Assembly (NCBI GenBank): GCA_964406005.1
Contig: CAYOPZ010000007.1
Span: forward strand, 1-64,000
Direction of reading: 5' to 3'
From: CAYOPZ01 sp964406005
GTDB lineage: Bacteria > Bacteroidota > Bacteroidia > Bacteroidales > SM23-62
DNA: 64,000 nt
Shown here piece by piece: positions 8,830-17,031 of this stretch (positions are counted from its first letter, which is position 1; each line of letters begins with the position of its first letter). The notes under the pieces were generated by a model that saw only the letters and a program-made list of their open reading frames with translations, made no database searches and had not been told where the DNA came from. Both the position numbers and the translations under genes were made by a program.

Positions 8830-9309
8830 ATGAAAAACTTCCAACCTGAAAAATGGCAACTCACTTCCCTTGTAACGCTCAGGGTACTTATCGGCTGGCA
8901 TTTCCTCTATGAAGGACTTGTCAAACTTATCGACCCGGACTGGTCTGCCGCCAGCTACCTGATCGAATCACAGTGGTTATTCAAGGGATTCTTCCATTCC
9001 CTGGCCGGGAATGCCACGTCACTGGCAGTGGTTGATTTTCTAAATGTGTGGGGGCTTATATTGATCGGCCTTGGCCTCTTCCTCGGCTGTTTCACGCGCA
9101 TTTCCAGTATCGGAGGCATCGTTCTGCTGGCATTTTATTACATCAGCCATCCCTCCTTTCTCAACCTGGAATATGCCCTGCCCAGTGAAGGGAACTACCT
9201 GATCGTAAATAAAACGCTTATTGAACTAATCGCGATATGGGTCATTTATCTGTTCCCAACAGGCAGAATTATCGGAATAGACAGGTTTATTTTTTCAGAT
9301 AAAGAATAA
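8830..9309 (+). CDS. DoxX family membrane protein
   Basis: Small integral membrane protein (159 aa) with about four hydrophobic segments: near residues 13-30, 60-80, 86-106 and 128-148. The first carries the LRVLIGWHFLYEGLVKL signature of DoxX/SURF4-like proteins. It ends 13 bp before a Tat-exported Gfo/Idh/MocA protein, so the two are probably cotranscribed. DoxX-like proteins are often found beside such oxidoreductases in Bacteroidota; passing electrons to the quinone pool is a reasonable guess but is not shown here. Confidence 0.85.
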   Translation: MKNFQPEKWQLTSLVTLRVLIGWHFLYEGLVKLIDPDWSAASYLIESQWLFKGFFHSLAGNATSLAVVDFLNVWGLILIGLGLFLGCFTRISSIGGIVLLAFYYISHPSFLNLEYALPSEGNYLIVNKTLIELIAIWVIYLFPTGRIIGIDRFIFSDKE

Positions 9310-9322
9310 AAGATTTCAACAG

Positions 9323-10882
9323 ATGGAAGAAAACAAGCAAAAAAACCGAAAAATAGATCGCAGGAATATGCTGAAGGGACTTGCAACAGTTCCATTCCTT
9401 GGTGCATTCGCCATTGCATGGTGGAGAAAAAGACGCAAGGATCATTACCTGAGAAATACGTTACTGGATGAACTTAAGATCGATGCCTCGGCACCTGAAA
9501 TTCCACCTTCCCCGCCCAAGGACAGGATCATCCGCCTGGGAATCATCGGTTACGGCATAAGGGGCACCCAACTGGTAAGGGCCGCAGGATTTCCGGATCC
9601 CGAGGTAATTGACAGCTATAAGGAGGCTTCACTCATGAACCCTGAAGACACACGCTATGAAAGCTATATGGCACAGGAGGATCTGAATATAGAGATCAAC
9701 GGCGTTTGTGACGTATATGAAAAAAGGGCTAATGCCGCCGCACTGGCATCCGGGAACGCCAGGCGTCTCGGAACGGACGGAGGCGTCGTTCCCAAAGCCC
9801 GTATCTATAAAACCTACAGGGAGCTCATTCAGGCAGATGATATCGATGCAGTCATTATTGCAGCGCCTGACCACTGGCATACAAGGATGGCTACGGATGC
9901 AGCCCGCGCCGGGAAACATGTGTATGTGGAAAAGTGTATGACCCGGACCATTGAAGAAGCATTTTTCATGCGCGACGTTGTAAAGGCAAGCGGTATCAGC
10001 TTCCAACTGGGCCACCAGCACAGGCATAACACCAGTTTTCTTAAGGCAAGGGAAGCCATTGAAAAAGGCCTGCTGGGCAATGTGAACCTGATAGAGGTAT
10101 GTACGAACCGGAATTCCCCCAACGGGGCATGGGTATACAATATAGACGAGGGTGCCGGTCCCCAGAACATTGACTGGGAACAGTTCAACGGTCCCGATGT
10201 ACACCATCCCTTCAGCCTGGAACGTTTTTTCCGCTGGCGCTGTTGGTGGGATTACGGAACCGGACTTTCGGGCGACTTGTTTACACATGAGTACGATGCC
10301 GTTAACCAGATCATGGATGTCGGGATCCCGGCTTCCGCCGTATCCTCGGGAGGCATTTATCATTTTCATGACGGGCGTGAGGTTCCCGATGTATGGCAGG
10401 CCACCTTCGAATACCCTGAAAAAGAACTGACCCTGCTCTACAGCGCCTCACTTGCAAGCAGCCGCCGCCGGGGAAAAGTCTTCATGGGAAATGACGGGAA
10501 CATGGAACTGGGAAACAATGTCAGCATATGGGCCGACAGTAATTCACCCCGTTTCGGGAACCTGATAAGCCAGGGAGTCATAGATTCGGACCGGCCGTTG
10601 TATACATTTGTTCCGGGCAGGCAGAATGTGGATGCGGTAACCTCCGCAACGGAAGCATACTTTGCGGACAGGGGTCTCCTGTATACGTACCGTGGAACGC
10701 AAAGGATCGATACTACGCATCTCCATATCAAGGACTGGCTTGACGCCATTCGCACCGGAAAACAGCCGGGCTGCAATATAGACCGGGGGTTTGAAGAAGC
10801 CATTACCGCCCATATGGCCACGATGGCCTACCGGGAAAACCGGAAAGTATACTGGGATTCCGAAAACGAGAAAGTAGTCTGA
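9323..10882 (+). CDS. Tat-exported Gfo/Idh/MocA family oxidoreductase
   Basis: Predicted NAD(P)-dependent sugar oxidoreductase. The N terminus has a twin-arginine signal (DRRNMLK, residues 12-18) with a hydrophobic run, so it is likely exported already folded with its cofactor. Seen: Rossmann motif GYGIRG at 76-81, an APDHWH stretch, E203-K204-C205 where the family has EKP (the catalytic lysine is kept), a QLGHQHRHN segment, and a long C-terminal domain. About 519 aa. With DoxX upstream and the DUF1080 protein downstream it fits the periplasmic 3-keto-glycoside route known from Bacteroides, in which such enzymes oxidise C3 of glycosides. The role is inferred from context. Confidence 0.88.
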   Translation: MEENKQKNRKIDRRNMLKGLATVPFLGAFAIAWWRKRRKDHYLRNTLLDELKIDASAPEIPPSPPKDRIIRLGIIGYGIRGTQLVRAAGFPDPEVIDSYKEASLMNPEDTRYESYMAQEDLNIEINGVCDVYEKRANAAALASGNARRLGTDGGVVPKARIYKTYRELIQADDIDAVIIAAPDHWHTRMATDAARAGKHVYVEKCMTRTIEEAFFMRDVVKASGISFQLGHQHRHNTSFLKAREAIEKGLLGNVNLIEVCTNRNSPNGAWVYNIDEGAGPQNIDWEQFNGPDVHHPFSLERFFRWRCWWDYGTGLSGDLFTHEYDAVNQIMDVGIPASAVSSGGIYHFHDGREVPDVWQATFEYPEKELTLLYSASLASSRRRGKVFMGNDGNMELGNNVSIWADSNSPRFGNLISQGVIDSDRPLYTFVPGRQNVDAVTSATEAYFADRGLLYTYRGTQRIDTTHLHIKDWLDAIRTGKQPGCNIDRGFEEAITAHMATMAYRENRKVYWDSENEKVV

Positions 10883-10925
10883 ACCCGGTTCACCGTATTC
10901 CCGGTCCGTCGAAAATGAAAAACAT

Positions 10926-10957
10926 ATTGTAATATGTCCGGAACTTAATTAAATTTG
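10926..10957 (+). promoter_or_regulatory. promoter of the DUF1080 gene
   Basis: ATTG at 10926-10929, a 20-bp spacer and TAAATTTG at 10950-10957 make a good Bacteroidota promoter 30 bases before the ATG. The DUF1080 gene can therefore be expressed apart from the upstream DoxX/Gfo pair. Confidence 0.55.
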
Positions 10958-10986
10958 GTAATACCTTAACCCTATAAAACTGTACC

Positions 10987-11775
10987 ATGAAAACCATAAG
11001 TAATCTTGCCGGATTGCTGGCAATCATCCTGGTCGGCAGCATCATATTGATCTCCTGGAAATCCAAAACCGGCAGTTCAGAAACCGACGAACCGGAAACC
11101 GTCGGGCCGAACCAACTGACCCAGGCTGAAATCGACGCCGGCTGGGTGCTTTTATTCGATGGAAAAACCACTGAAGGCTGGAGGGGGTACGGCCGGGAAG
11201 CATTTCCGGATTCCGGCTGGGTCGTCGTAGACGGAACCATGCAATGCATAGGCTCAGGCATGGGGGAAGCCGGTGGCGCTGGAGGAGACATCATATATGA
11301 CAAAGTTTTCTCCAATTTCGATCTGAAACTGGATTGGAAAATTGATACCGGGGGCAATTCGGGGGTCTTTTACCTCGGACAGGAAATCGAGGGCTGGCCC
11401 ATTTGGAGGACTGCACCGGAAATGCAGATACTTGACAATGAAAGACACCCCGATGCCATGCTCGGCAAGGACGGGAACCGGCAGGCCGGATCCCTGTATG
11501 ACCTGATTCCTGCAGTTCCCCAGAATGCAAATCCCGCCGGACAATGGAACAGTGCGGAAATAATCGTATATGAAGGCACTGTCGTTCACAAGCAGAACGG
11601 GGAAACCGTGCTTGAATACCACCTGTGGACAGATGACTGGAAAAACCTGGTTGCGGGGAGTAAATTTCCCGAACTGAACCCTGACTGGGCAAATGTTGCC
11701 AGGGAAGGCTACATCGGCCTGCAGGACCATGGGAACAATGTCTGGTTCCGCAATATGAAGATCAAGGAATTCTAA
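10987..11775 (+). CDS. DUF1080 protein, probable 3-keto-disaccharide/glycoside hydrolase
   Basis: Secreted protein of 262 aa with an N-terminal hydrophobic anchor (residues 9-26) without a lipobox cysteine. The DUF1080 (concanavalin-like) domain begins at GWVLLFDGKTTEGWRGYG and includes DLKLDWKIDTGGNSGVFY, the EMQILDNERHPD core and the end GYIGLQDHGNNVWFRNMKI. Characterised relatives cleave glycosidic bonds of 3-keto-sugars by elimination. The neighbour encoding a Gfo/Idh/MocA oxidoreductase would supply the 3-keto substrate. The domain is clear; the substrate is inference. Confidence 0.88.
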   Translation: MKTISNLAGLLAIILVGSIILISWKSKTGSSETDEPETVGPNQLTQAEIDAGWVLLFDGKTTEGWRGYGREAFPDSGWVVVDGTMQCIGSGMGEAGGAGGDIIYDKVFSNFDLKLDWKIDTGGNSGVFYLGQEIEGWPIWRTAPEMQILDNERHPDAMLGKDGNRQAGSLYDLIPAVPQNANPAGQWNSAEIIVYEGTVVHKQNGETVLEYHLWTDDWKNLVAGSKFPELNPDWANVAREGYIGLQDHGNNVWFRNMKIKEF

Positions 11776-11793
11776 TCATACGGATTGGCCTGT

Positions 11794-12765
11794 ATGAAAG
11801 TGCACAGGAAGTACCTCTTCAGCCAGGAGCAGCTTACATATACACCTGTAAAGAAGAAATCCTTCTGGTGGATATCAAGAGCCGGTGCTTTTATACTTGC
11901 CTGTTTTATCCTGGGCGGAGCAGGGTTCTTTCTGATCTCCGGTATCATCGAAACACCTTCCGAGAAGAACCTGAAGGCACAGAATGAAAGACTTCGGGGA
12001 CTGTTCGTGTCTCTTGACAACCGCCTGGATCAATACGGCAAAACGCTGGAAGGAATGCAGATCCTGGACGACAGCATTTACAGGTTACTTGTGGGAACGG
12101 ACCCCCTGCCCTTCTCCATCAGGAATGCAGGTACCGGGGGCAATGACCAGACTGCTGTGTTGAATGAAGCCGGATATCAGGAACAGATTATAGAAACCGC
12201 AGACAGGATTTTAAATCTGCAGTCCGGATTAAAAATACAGCATAATTCATACCTTCAGGTGTACAGGGAAGCACTGGCAAACAGGGAAAGGCTGAAGCAT
12301 CTTCCTTCCATTATGCCCATCTTCAACAATGATCTTTTACGAACAGGCGCGGGATTCGGAATGCGTCTCCATCCCATTCTTAATATTTACAGGATGCATA
12401 AGGGTATGGACTTTCTTGCAAATGAAGGGACACAGGTTTTTGCCACCGCAGACGGCAAAGTCAAAAAATGCAGGTATTCAGAGACATACGGCAATGTCAT
12501 TGAGATAGACCATGGTTATGGTCTCATTACCCTGTATGCCCATCTGAGTAAGATGTCTGTTCAAAAAGGGGAGCAGGTCGTCAGGGGACAGGATATCGGA
12601 TATGTCGGGAATACGGGGCTTTCCACAGGCTCCCATCTGCATTACGAAGTGCATGTTAACGGAGCCGAGGTGGATCCCGTGAAATATTACTTCCAGGATC
12701 TCAGTCCTGAAGAGTATGAAATGATCGTGTCCATAGCACAGTCATACGAAAAAAGCATGGACTGA
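11794..12765 (+). CDS. M23 (LytM) family metallopeptidase, membrane-anchored
   Basis: Peptidoglycan hydrolase or divisome/morphogenesis regulator. ATG 11794 is preferred over a TTG at 11785. One transmembrane helix lies near residues 27-50, then a coiled-coil-like stretch, then the LytM domain in the periplasm. Zinc ligands are visible: HKGMD (His202, Asp206) and HLH (His281, His283), so this copy looks catalytically complete. About 323 aa. Such proteins with an N-terminal helix and no signal cleavage are common in Bacteroidota. It follows the DUF1080 gene by 18 bp. Confidence 0.92.
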   Translation: MKVHRKYLFSQEQLTYTPVKKKSFWWISRAGAFILACFILGGAGFFLISGIIETPSEKNLKAQNERLRGLFVSLDNRLDQYGKTLEGMQILDDSIYRLLVGTDPLPFSIRNAGTGGNDQTAVLNEAGYQEQIIETADRILNLQSGLKIQHNSYLQVYREALANRERLKHLPSIMPIFNNDLLRTGAGFGMRLHPILNIYRMHKGMDFLANEGTQVFATADGKVKKCRYSETYGNVIEIDHGYGLITLYAHLSKMSVQKGEQVVRGQDIGYVGNTGLSTGSHLHYEVHVNGAEVDPVKYYFQDLSPEEYEMIVSIAQSYEKSMD

Positions 12766-12779
12766 AACCCGGAAAACAC

Positions 12780-13280
12780 CTACAGGCCGGATCTTTCAAG
12801 AATAAGAAATGTATAGTCGTAAGGATTTTGCCGATCCGCGGGATGCGCGTCGCGATGTACCGTATGCCATTGGTTCATATCCGGTTCAGGATAAGTTGTA
12901 TCCCCTTCAATGTTGGTATGAATAACGGTCAGATAGATCCGGTCGGTCCGGGGCAGGGAAAGCCTGTAAATTTCGCCTCCGCCGACGATAAAAACCTCTT
13001 CCTGCACTGTCTCCCGGCAGATCCCGAGTGCTTCCTCCAGCGATGAAACAACACGGGCATCCTCCAGGACCAGATCCTTCCTGCGGCTGATCACTATGTT
13101 GGTCCTGCCGGGCAATGCCTTGCTTCCGTTGGCTTCATAATTCCTTCTGCCCATAATCACAGTATGACCCATGGTGATCTTTTTAAACCATTGCAAATCT
13201 TCCGGCATATTCCATGGAAGCCTGTTGTTCCTGCCGATGACCCAATTCTCGCTTACTGCAACAATCTGTGATACGATCAT
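12780..13280 (-). CDS. folA: dihydrofolate reductase
   Basis: Reduces dihydrofolate to tetrahydrofolate with NADPH. Seen: N-terminal VSQIVAVSENWVIGRNNRLPW, with the Met20-loop tryptophan replaced in context by NNRLPW, the conserved PEDLQWFK substrate helix, GHTVIMGRRNYEA, and VIVGGGEIYRL-type glycine motif (VFIVGGGEIY). Length of 166 aa is normal. No thymidylate synthase gene is next to it here. First strand and catalytic acidic residue (Glu in MPEDL) are present, so it should be active. Confidence 0.96.
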   Translation of the reverse strand: MIVSQIVAVSENWVIGRNNRLPWNMPEDLQWFKKITMGHTVIMGRRNYEANGSKALPGRTNIVISRRKDLVLEDARVVSSLEEALGICRETVQEEVFIVGGGEIYRLSLPRTDRIYLTVIHTNIEGDTTYPEPDMNQWHTVHRDAHPADRQNPYDYTFLILERSGL

Positions 13281-13302
13281 TTTTTCAGGTAAGTTTTAAA
13301 GA

Positions 13303-14010
13303 TTATTTCCTTCCCAGGATTACAAGCTGGGGAGGCATGGAAACACCGTGTTTTCTGAACCTGAGCCTGATTTTTTCGATGCGCCCTGTAAAATAATCCT
13401 TTCCCGGATGGCCTTCCAGCCGCTTCAGCCAGGTATCCATTTTGTCTGAAAAACCCCGGATGGCTTGTTCTTTTCCGGGATTCTCTGAATCCGGAGTGAA
13501 TTCCTCGATAACCGTGTCTTGAAGATCCAGCTGCGATGCGAACTGAATCAGCGTTTCCCTGTGGAATGTAAAATGATGGCTGACCCCCAGTGCAGTGTCA
13601 ATTTCAGCGCTCAGATGATGGTACATCATATGCGATTTCTGCGGACCGGAAAGCCCGTTCCTGAGCAATTCACTGATCAGGATGTAGCCGCCTGTTTTTG
13701 TCACCCGCTTCATTTCCTGAAGGGTTCCTTCCGGATCATCCACATGATGCAGGGCTTTTGAGATGGCAACCATGTCAAAGGAAGCATCGGAGAAAGGAAG
13801 CATCCGGGACCCTACAACCCTGAATATATATTCCTTTCCGGGAAAATTCCCGCGTGCCTCTTCAATGGACCTGGGGTCTACATCCACACCGGTAACGGAT
13901 TCAAAGGACGCAAGTGATTTAACAAGTATTGGGATGAACTGACCCGTTCCGCAACCTACATCGAGTACCCTGCCCCCGTCTATGCCTGATAAAAGTTTTC
14001 CGAATATCAT
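13303..14010 (-). CDS. class I SAM-dependent methyltransferase
   Basis: Methyltransferase of 235 aa with motif I VLDVGCGTGQF near residues 15-25, an acidic residue ending strand 2 (VTGVDVDP), motif IV region FDMVAISKALHHVDDPEGTL, and a post-motif helix. The pattern matches UbiE/Methyltransf_11 proteins. The acceptor is not predictable. It lies between folA and a dehydrogenase gene on the same strand, with 22 and 29 bp gaps, so they may form one transcript. Confidence 0.88.
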   Translation of the reverse strand: MIFGKLLSGIDGGRVLDVGCGTGQFIPILVKSLASFESVTGVDVDPRSIEEARGNFPGKEYIFRVVGSRMLPFSDASFDMVAISKALHHVDDPEGTLQEMKRVTKTGGYILISELLRNGLSGPQKSHMMYHHLSAEIDTALGVSHHFTFHRETLIQFASQLDLQDTVIEEFTPDSENPGKEQAIRGFSDKMDTWLKRLEGHPGKDYFTGRIEKIRLRFRKHGVSMPPQLVILGRK

Positions 14011-14039
14011 TTTTCCGGTATAAAAACGTTACCCGCCAT

Positions 14040-14984
14040 TCAATCAGATCCATCCTTAAGGAACCGCTCGATGTTCCCGGCTATGCCTTTGATGAGGCGT
14101 TCCCTGGATTCCATGCTTGCCCAGGCATTGTGGGGCGTGATGAGGATCTTTTCCTTGTCGATCACCTTCAGAAGCGGATTGTCCGGGCGGATGGGTTCTC
14201 CTGTAAGCACATCAATACCTGCTGCTGCAATGATGTTTTCATTCAGGGCGGTTGCCAGATCCGATTCATTCACAATGCCTCCCCTTCCGGCATTGATAAG
14301 GATGGCGCATGGCCGCATGCGTTTCAACTGCTCCATCCTGATAAGATCATGTGTGTGATCCGTTAGCGGGGCATGCACGGAAACAACATCGGAAGTGCTG
14401 AGCAGGGTATCCAGGTCAAACCGCTTGAAGTTTATATTGTTGTTCCTGCCGGTGGTGGAGTAAAAAACCACTTCCATGCCAAAGGATTCTGCAATCCTGG
14501 CCACTCTCCGGCCTATATTGCCGAGCCCGATTATTCCAAGGCGTTTCCCGCTTAGCTCCCAGAAAGGCGGCCCATGATGCGTAAAAATTTTTCCCTGCGA
14601 ATATGCACCCGATTTGACATATGCATCGTAATAATTCGTTCTGTTAAGAAGATACAGCAGCATGGCAAATGTGGACTGTGCGACACTGTCGGTGGAATAA
14701 GAAACGACATTCCTTACTGTAATTCCCTTCTCCCTGGCATATTCAAGATCAATATTACTGGTTCCAGTGGCTGCCACACAGATCAGTTTCAGATCCGGCA
14801 AAGCATCAATGACCTCCCTGTCAACCACGACCTTATTGGTAATGATAACCTGCTTTCCCGATGCCCTTTGAATCACCTCCTCCGGTGCAGTATGATCATA
14901 AACCTCAATATTGCCGAGTTTATGAAGCAGATTGAAATTTGCAACTTCCCCGACCGTCATCTTATCCAGGAATACAATCTCCAT
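14040..14984 (-). CDS. D-2-hydroxyacid dehydrogenase
   Basis: NAD(P)-dependent 2-oxoacid/2-hydroxyacid dehydrogenase (314 aa). Seen: GLGNIG Rossmann motif at residues 153-158, catalytic Arg234 in NAGRGG, Glu263 in TGEP and His285 in TPHNAW, all in family order. The short spacing between strand 2 and the cofactor does not settle NAD versus NADP. Resembles the hydroxypyruvate/glycerate dehydrogenase branch; the exact substrate is uncertain. Confidence 0.9.
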   Translation of the reverse strand: MEIVFLDKMTVGEVANFNLLHKLGNIEVYDHTAPEEVIQRASGKQVIITNKVVVDREVIDALPDLKLICVAATGTSNIDLEYAREKGITVRNVVSYSTDSVAQSTFAMLLYLLNRTNYYDAYVKSGAYSQGKIFTHHGPPFWELSGKRLGIIGLGNIGRRVARIAESFGMEVVFYSTTGRNNNINFKRFDLDTLLSTSDVVSVHAPLTDHTHDLIRMEQLKRMRPCAILINAGRGGIVNESDLATALNENIIAAAGIDVLTGEPIRPDNPLLKVIDKEKILITPHNAWASMESRERLIKGIAGNIERFLKDGSD

Positions 14985-15002
14985 TGCTTATTTATAATCA
15001 AT

Positions 15003-15010
15003 CAAAATTA
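15003..15010 (-). promoter_or_regulatory. -7 promoter box for the D-2-hydroxyacid dehydrogenase gene
   Basis: The minus strand reads TAATTTTG, a TAnnTTTG match 18 bases upstream of the ATG. It sits inside an AT-rich imperfect inverted repeat at about 14988-15018. No clear -33 element. Confidence 0.4.
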
Positions 15011-15052
15011 ATAAATAATCTCAAGGTGGGAAACAGGGTGTTCCCCGTAAGG

Positions 15053-16924
15053 TCATTGACGCCGGAAAAAGGTACCGGACCCGATGTAATTCTGATCCGA
15101 AGACCAATCGGGTTTCCACCACAGTCCGGACCGCGGGCTGTCCCCGTCCTTGTCAAAATAGGCGATATTTATACGGACCGTTTCCCAGTTTTCACCTGCC
15201 CGGGCCGTTATATAATCCATAGGGATGGCAACTTCGACATCAAATCCCTGGAGCGTTTTACCGGATTCCAGCAAAATCCCTTCGGGAAGCATCTCAGGCT
15301 GATACAACTGCAGATCCTGTTTATTGGAGACCGATGGCACAATATTCAGAGAGAGAAAATCATTATCACTCCAGGATCCCTTGTTATTCGCACTGATAAT
15401 CACCGGTCTTGCATCAAGGTTTACAAGCACGGCATCCTGGTCCCACAGGGAGGACCTGCTGTCAATGACAAGCTCATCATCCCATACCGACAAACCCAGA
15501 TATATGTAATGATCATCGTACATCATGTTGAACTCATAGCTGGCATCGTAATCCCCGCTGTACTCATCGGTCGCATCCGTAACCACCGAATGAAAATCCC
15601 CGCGAAAGGGCATTGCATTCCATTCACCGGTTTTCCCGTCGATGCTTAGCCCGGGCGGTGCATGCTCCAGAACGACTCTCTTTTCCGGAGCCAGTCCGTA
15701 CTGTTCATCCAGTGTGATCTCACGTCCGTCCTCGTATTGGTATGTAAACCAGGCATATAAGGGCAACCTTTCTATATCCTCTATCCTCAGCCTTTTGTTG
15801 GTATACACAGACAAGGTGAGCTTCTCAACGGAATTGGGAGCCACAGGCTTCTGGTATTCAACGATGTCGGGTATAAGATTTCCGTTGGTACCCAAACGAA
15901 GCACGGTATACATGGGATAATCCTCGTCATTGGTGATCCTTATGTTGAATTCTGCTTCTGCGTTCCATTCATCCGTAAATACGGGTTCAATCATTATGCG
16001 CTCTGCGGCCATCATTTCCCTCGTATCCTCCGTAACCACATCCTCGTCCCAGATCCCTTTAAGCAGCAGGTTTGCCATAACGGGGCCCTCATCGGTCATG
16101 GTGATCCATGCAACATGGTCGAATTCCCCGAATTCGGGGCCCCTCAACCGGCTTATCCCGCCTGTTGTGGACAGCACTATGTATTTGGCGCTATTCCGGT
16201 TGTACTTGGTATAATAGTGCATGTGTCCTGCAAACACGGTATACTGCCGTCCTTCCAGCAATTCTTCCACATCCCCCCAGTATCTTGTATTGTCGAAAAT
16301 CCACAGAGGCTGGTGCAGAAACACCAGGGTCCATTTCACATCCCGGTTTTCATCGAGTACCTTTTTAATATATTCATACTGGGGTTTTTCGATCCCGCCC
16401 AGGCCCGATCCCTTCATGGCTTCCTCCGAATTCAGGCAGAGAAACAGCACGTTCCCGTAAACGAAATGATAGTAGGAAGGACCGAATTTTTCTTTCCATA
16501 TCCTGGCCTGAACCTCATTTTCATAGTCGTGATTCCCCGGAACATAGAAAAAGGGCAAATCGAGCTGCCCGATAAAACCGTTGAATTCGTCCCATTCACG
16601 GTAAATCTGATCCTCATCCCGGGTATATCCCTCTATCAGGTCACCGATGCTGATCACGAATTCCGGCCGGAGCAGGTTCAGTTTCCTGATCGCATCCTCG
16701 AAGACTCCCGCACGGTGACCGCCTGTCCGGTCCGTCACGATGGCAAATTGAAAATTATCGGGGTCATTGTTCACCCTGAGATGGCTGTACGGATGCGACT
16801 CCCCTGTTTGATCAATGGTTATGCCATTAACGCCAGTTTCTTCCCCTGTTTGTGAGGACAGATCAAGCGATAAAAAAACCAGCAGAAAGATCTGGACCAG
16901 GATACGAAAATTGTCAGTAGTCAT
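15053..16924 (-). CDS. secreted metallophosphoesterase with C-terminal CBM9-like domain
   Basis: Start at ATG 16924, giving a signal peptide (hydrophobic residues 8-22); an ATG 24 bases upstream lies in the promoter region. The calcineurin-like domain shows GDLIEG, PGNHDYE, LHQPLW and GHMHYY; the first metal motif is DRTGG instead of the usual D-x-H, which appears to be a subfamily feature. From about residue 420 a beta-sandwich with SIDGKTGEWN, DDHYIYLGLSVWDDEL and a GFDVEVAIP segment resembles CBM9, suggesting binding to a glycan. About 623 aa. The substrate phosphoester is unknown. Confidence 0.85.
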   Translation of the reverse strand: MTTDNFRILVQIFLLVFLSLDLSSQTGEETGVNGITIDQTGESHPYSHLRVNNDPDNFQFAIVTDRTGGHRAGVFEDAIRKLNLLRPEFVISIGDLIEGYTRDEDQIYREWDEFNGFIGQLDLPFFYVPGNHDYENEVQARIWKEKFGPSYYHFVYGNVLFLCLNSEEAMKGSGLGGIEKPQYEYIKKVLDENRDVKWTLVFLHQPLWIFDNTRYWGDVEELLEGRQYTVFAGHMHYYTKYNRNSAKYIVLSTTGGISRLRGPEFGEFDHVAWITMTDEGPVMANLLLKGIWDEDVVTEDTREMMAAERIMIEPVFTDEWNAEAEFNIRITNDEDYPMYTVLRLGTNGNLIPDIVEYQKPVAPNSVEKLTLSVYTNKRLRIEDIERLPLYAWFTYQYEDGREITLDEQYGLAPEKRVVLEHAPPGLSIDGKTGEWNAMPFRGDFHSVVTDATDEYSGDYDASYEFNMMYDDHYIYLGLSVWDDELVIDSRSSLWDQDAVLVNLDARPVIISANNKGSWSDNDFLSLNIVPSVSNKQDLQLYQPEMLPEGILLESGKTLQGFDVEVAIPMDYITARAGENWETVRINIAYFDKDGDSPRSGLWWKPDWSSDQNYIGSGTFFRRQ

Positions 16925-16952
16925 AATACAGCCAAAGATCGCAAACACTTGT

Positions 16953-16986
16953 CAAACATAAGTTAATTTTCAATTAATTTACCAAT
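16953..16986 (-). promoter_or_regulatory. promoter of the metallophosphoesterase gene
   Basis: Minus strand ATTG (16983-16986), 22-bp spacer and TATGTTTG (16953-16960). The -7 box matches TAnnTTTG fully and lies 28 bases from the chosen ATG. Confidence 0.5.
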
Positions 16987-17031
16987 TGTTTAACAGAGCC
17001 TCGTGCAAATTAAAACAAAAAGTCAAACGGA

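Noticed and set aside
14988..15018. AT-rich inverted repeat as a terminator
   Set aside because: The arms are pure A/T and imperfect, and it overlaps a promoter -7 box, so termination is not supported.
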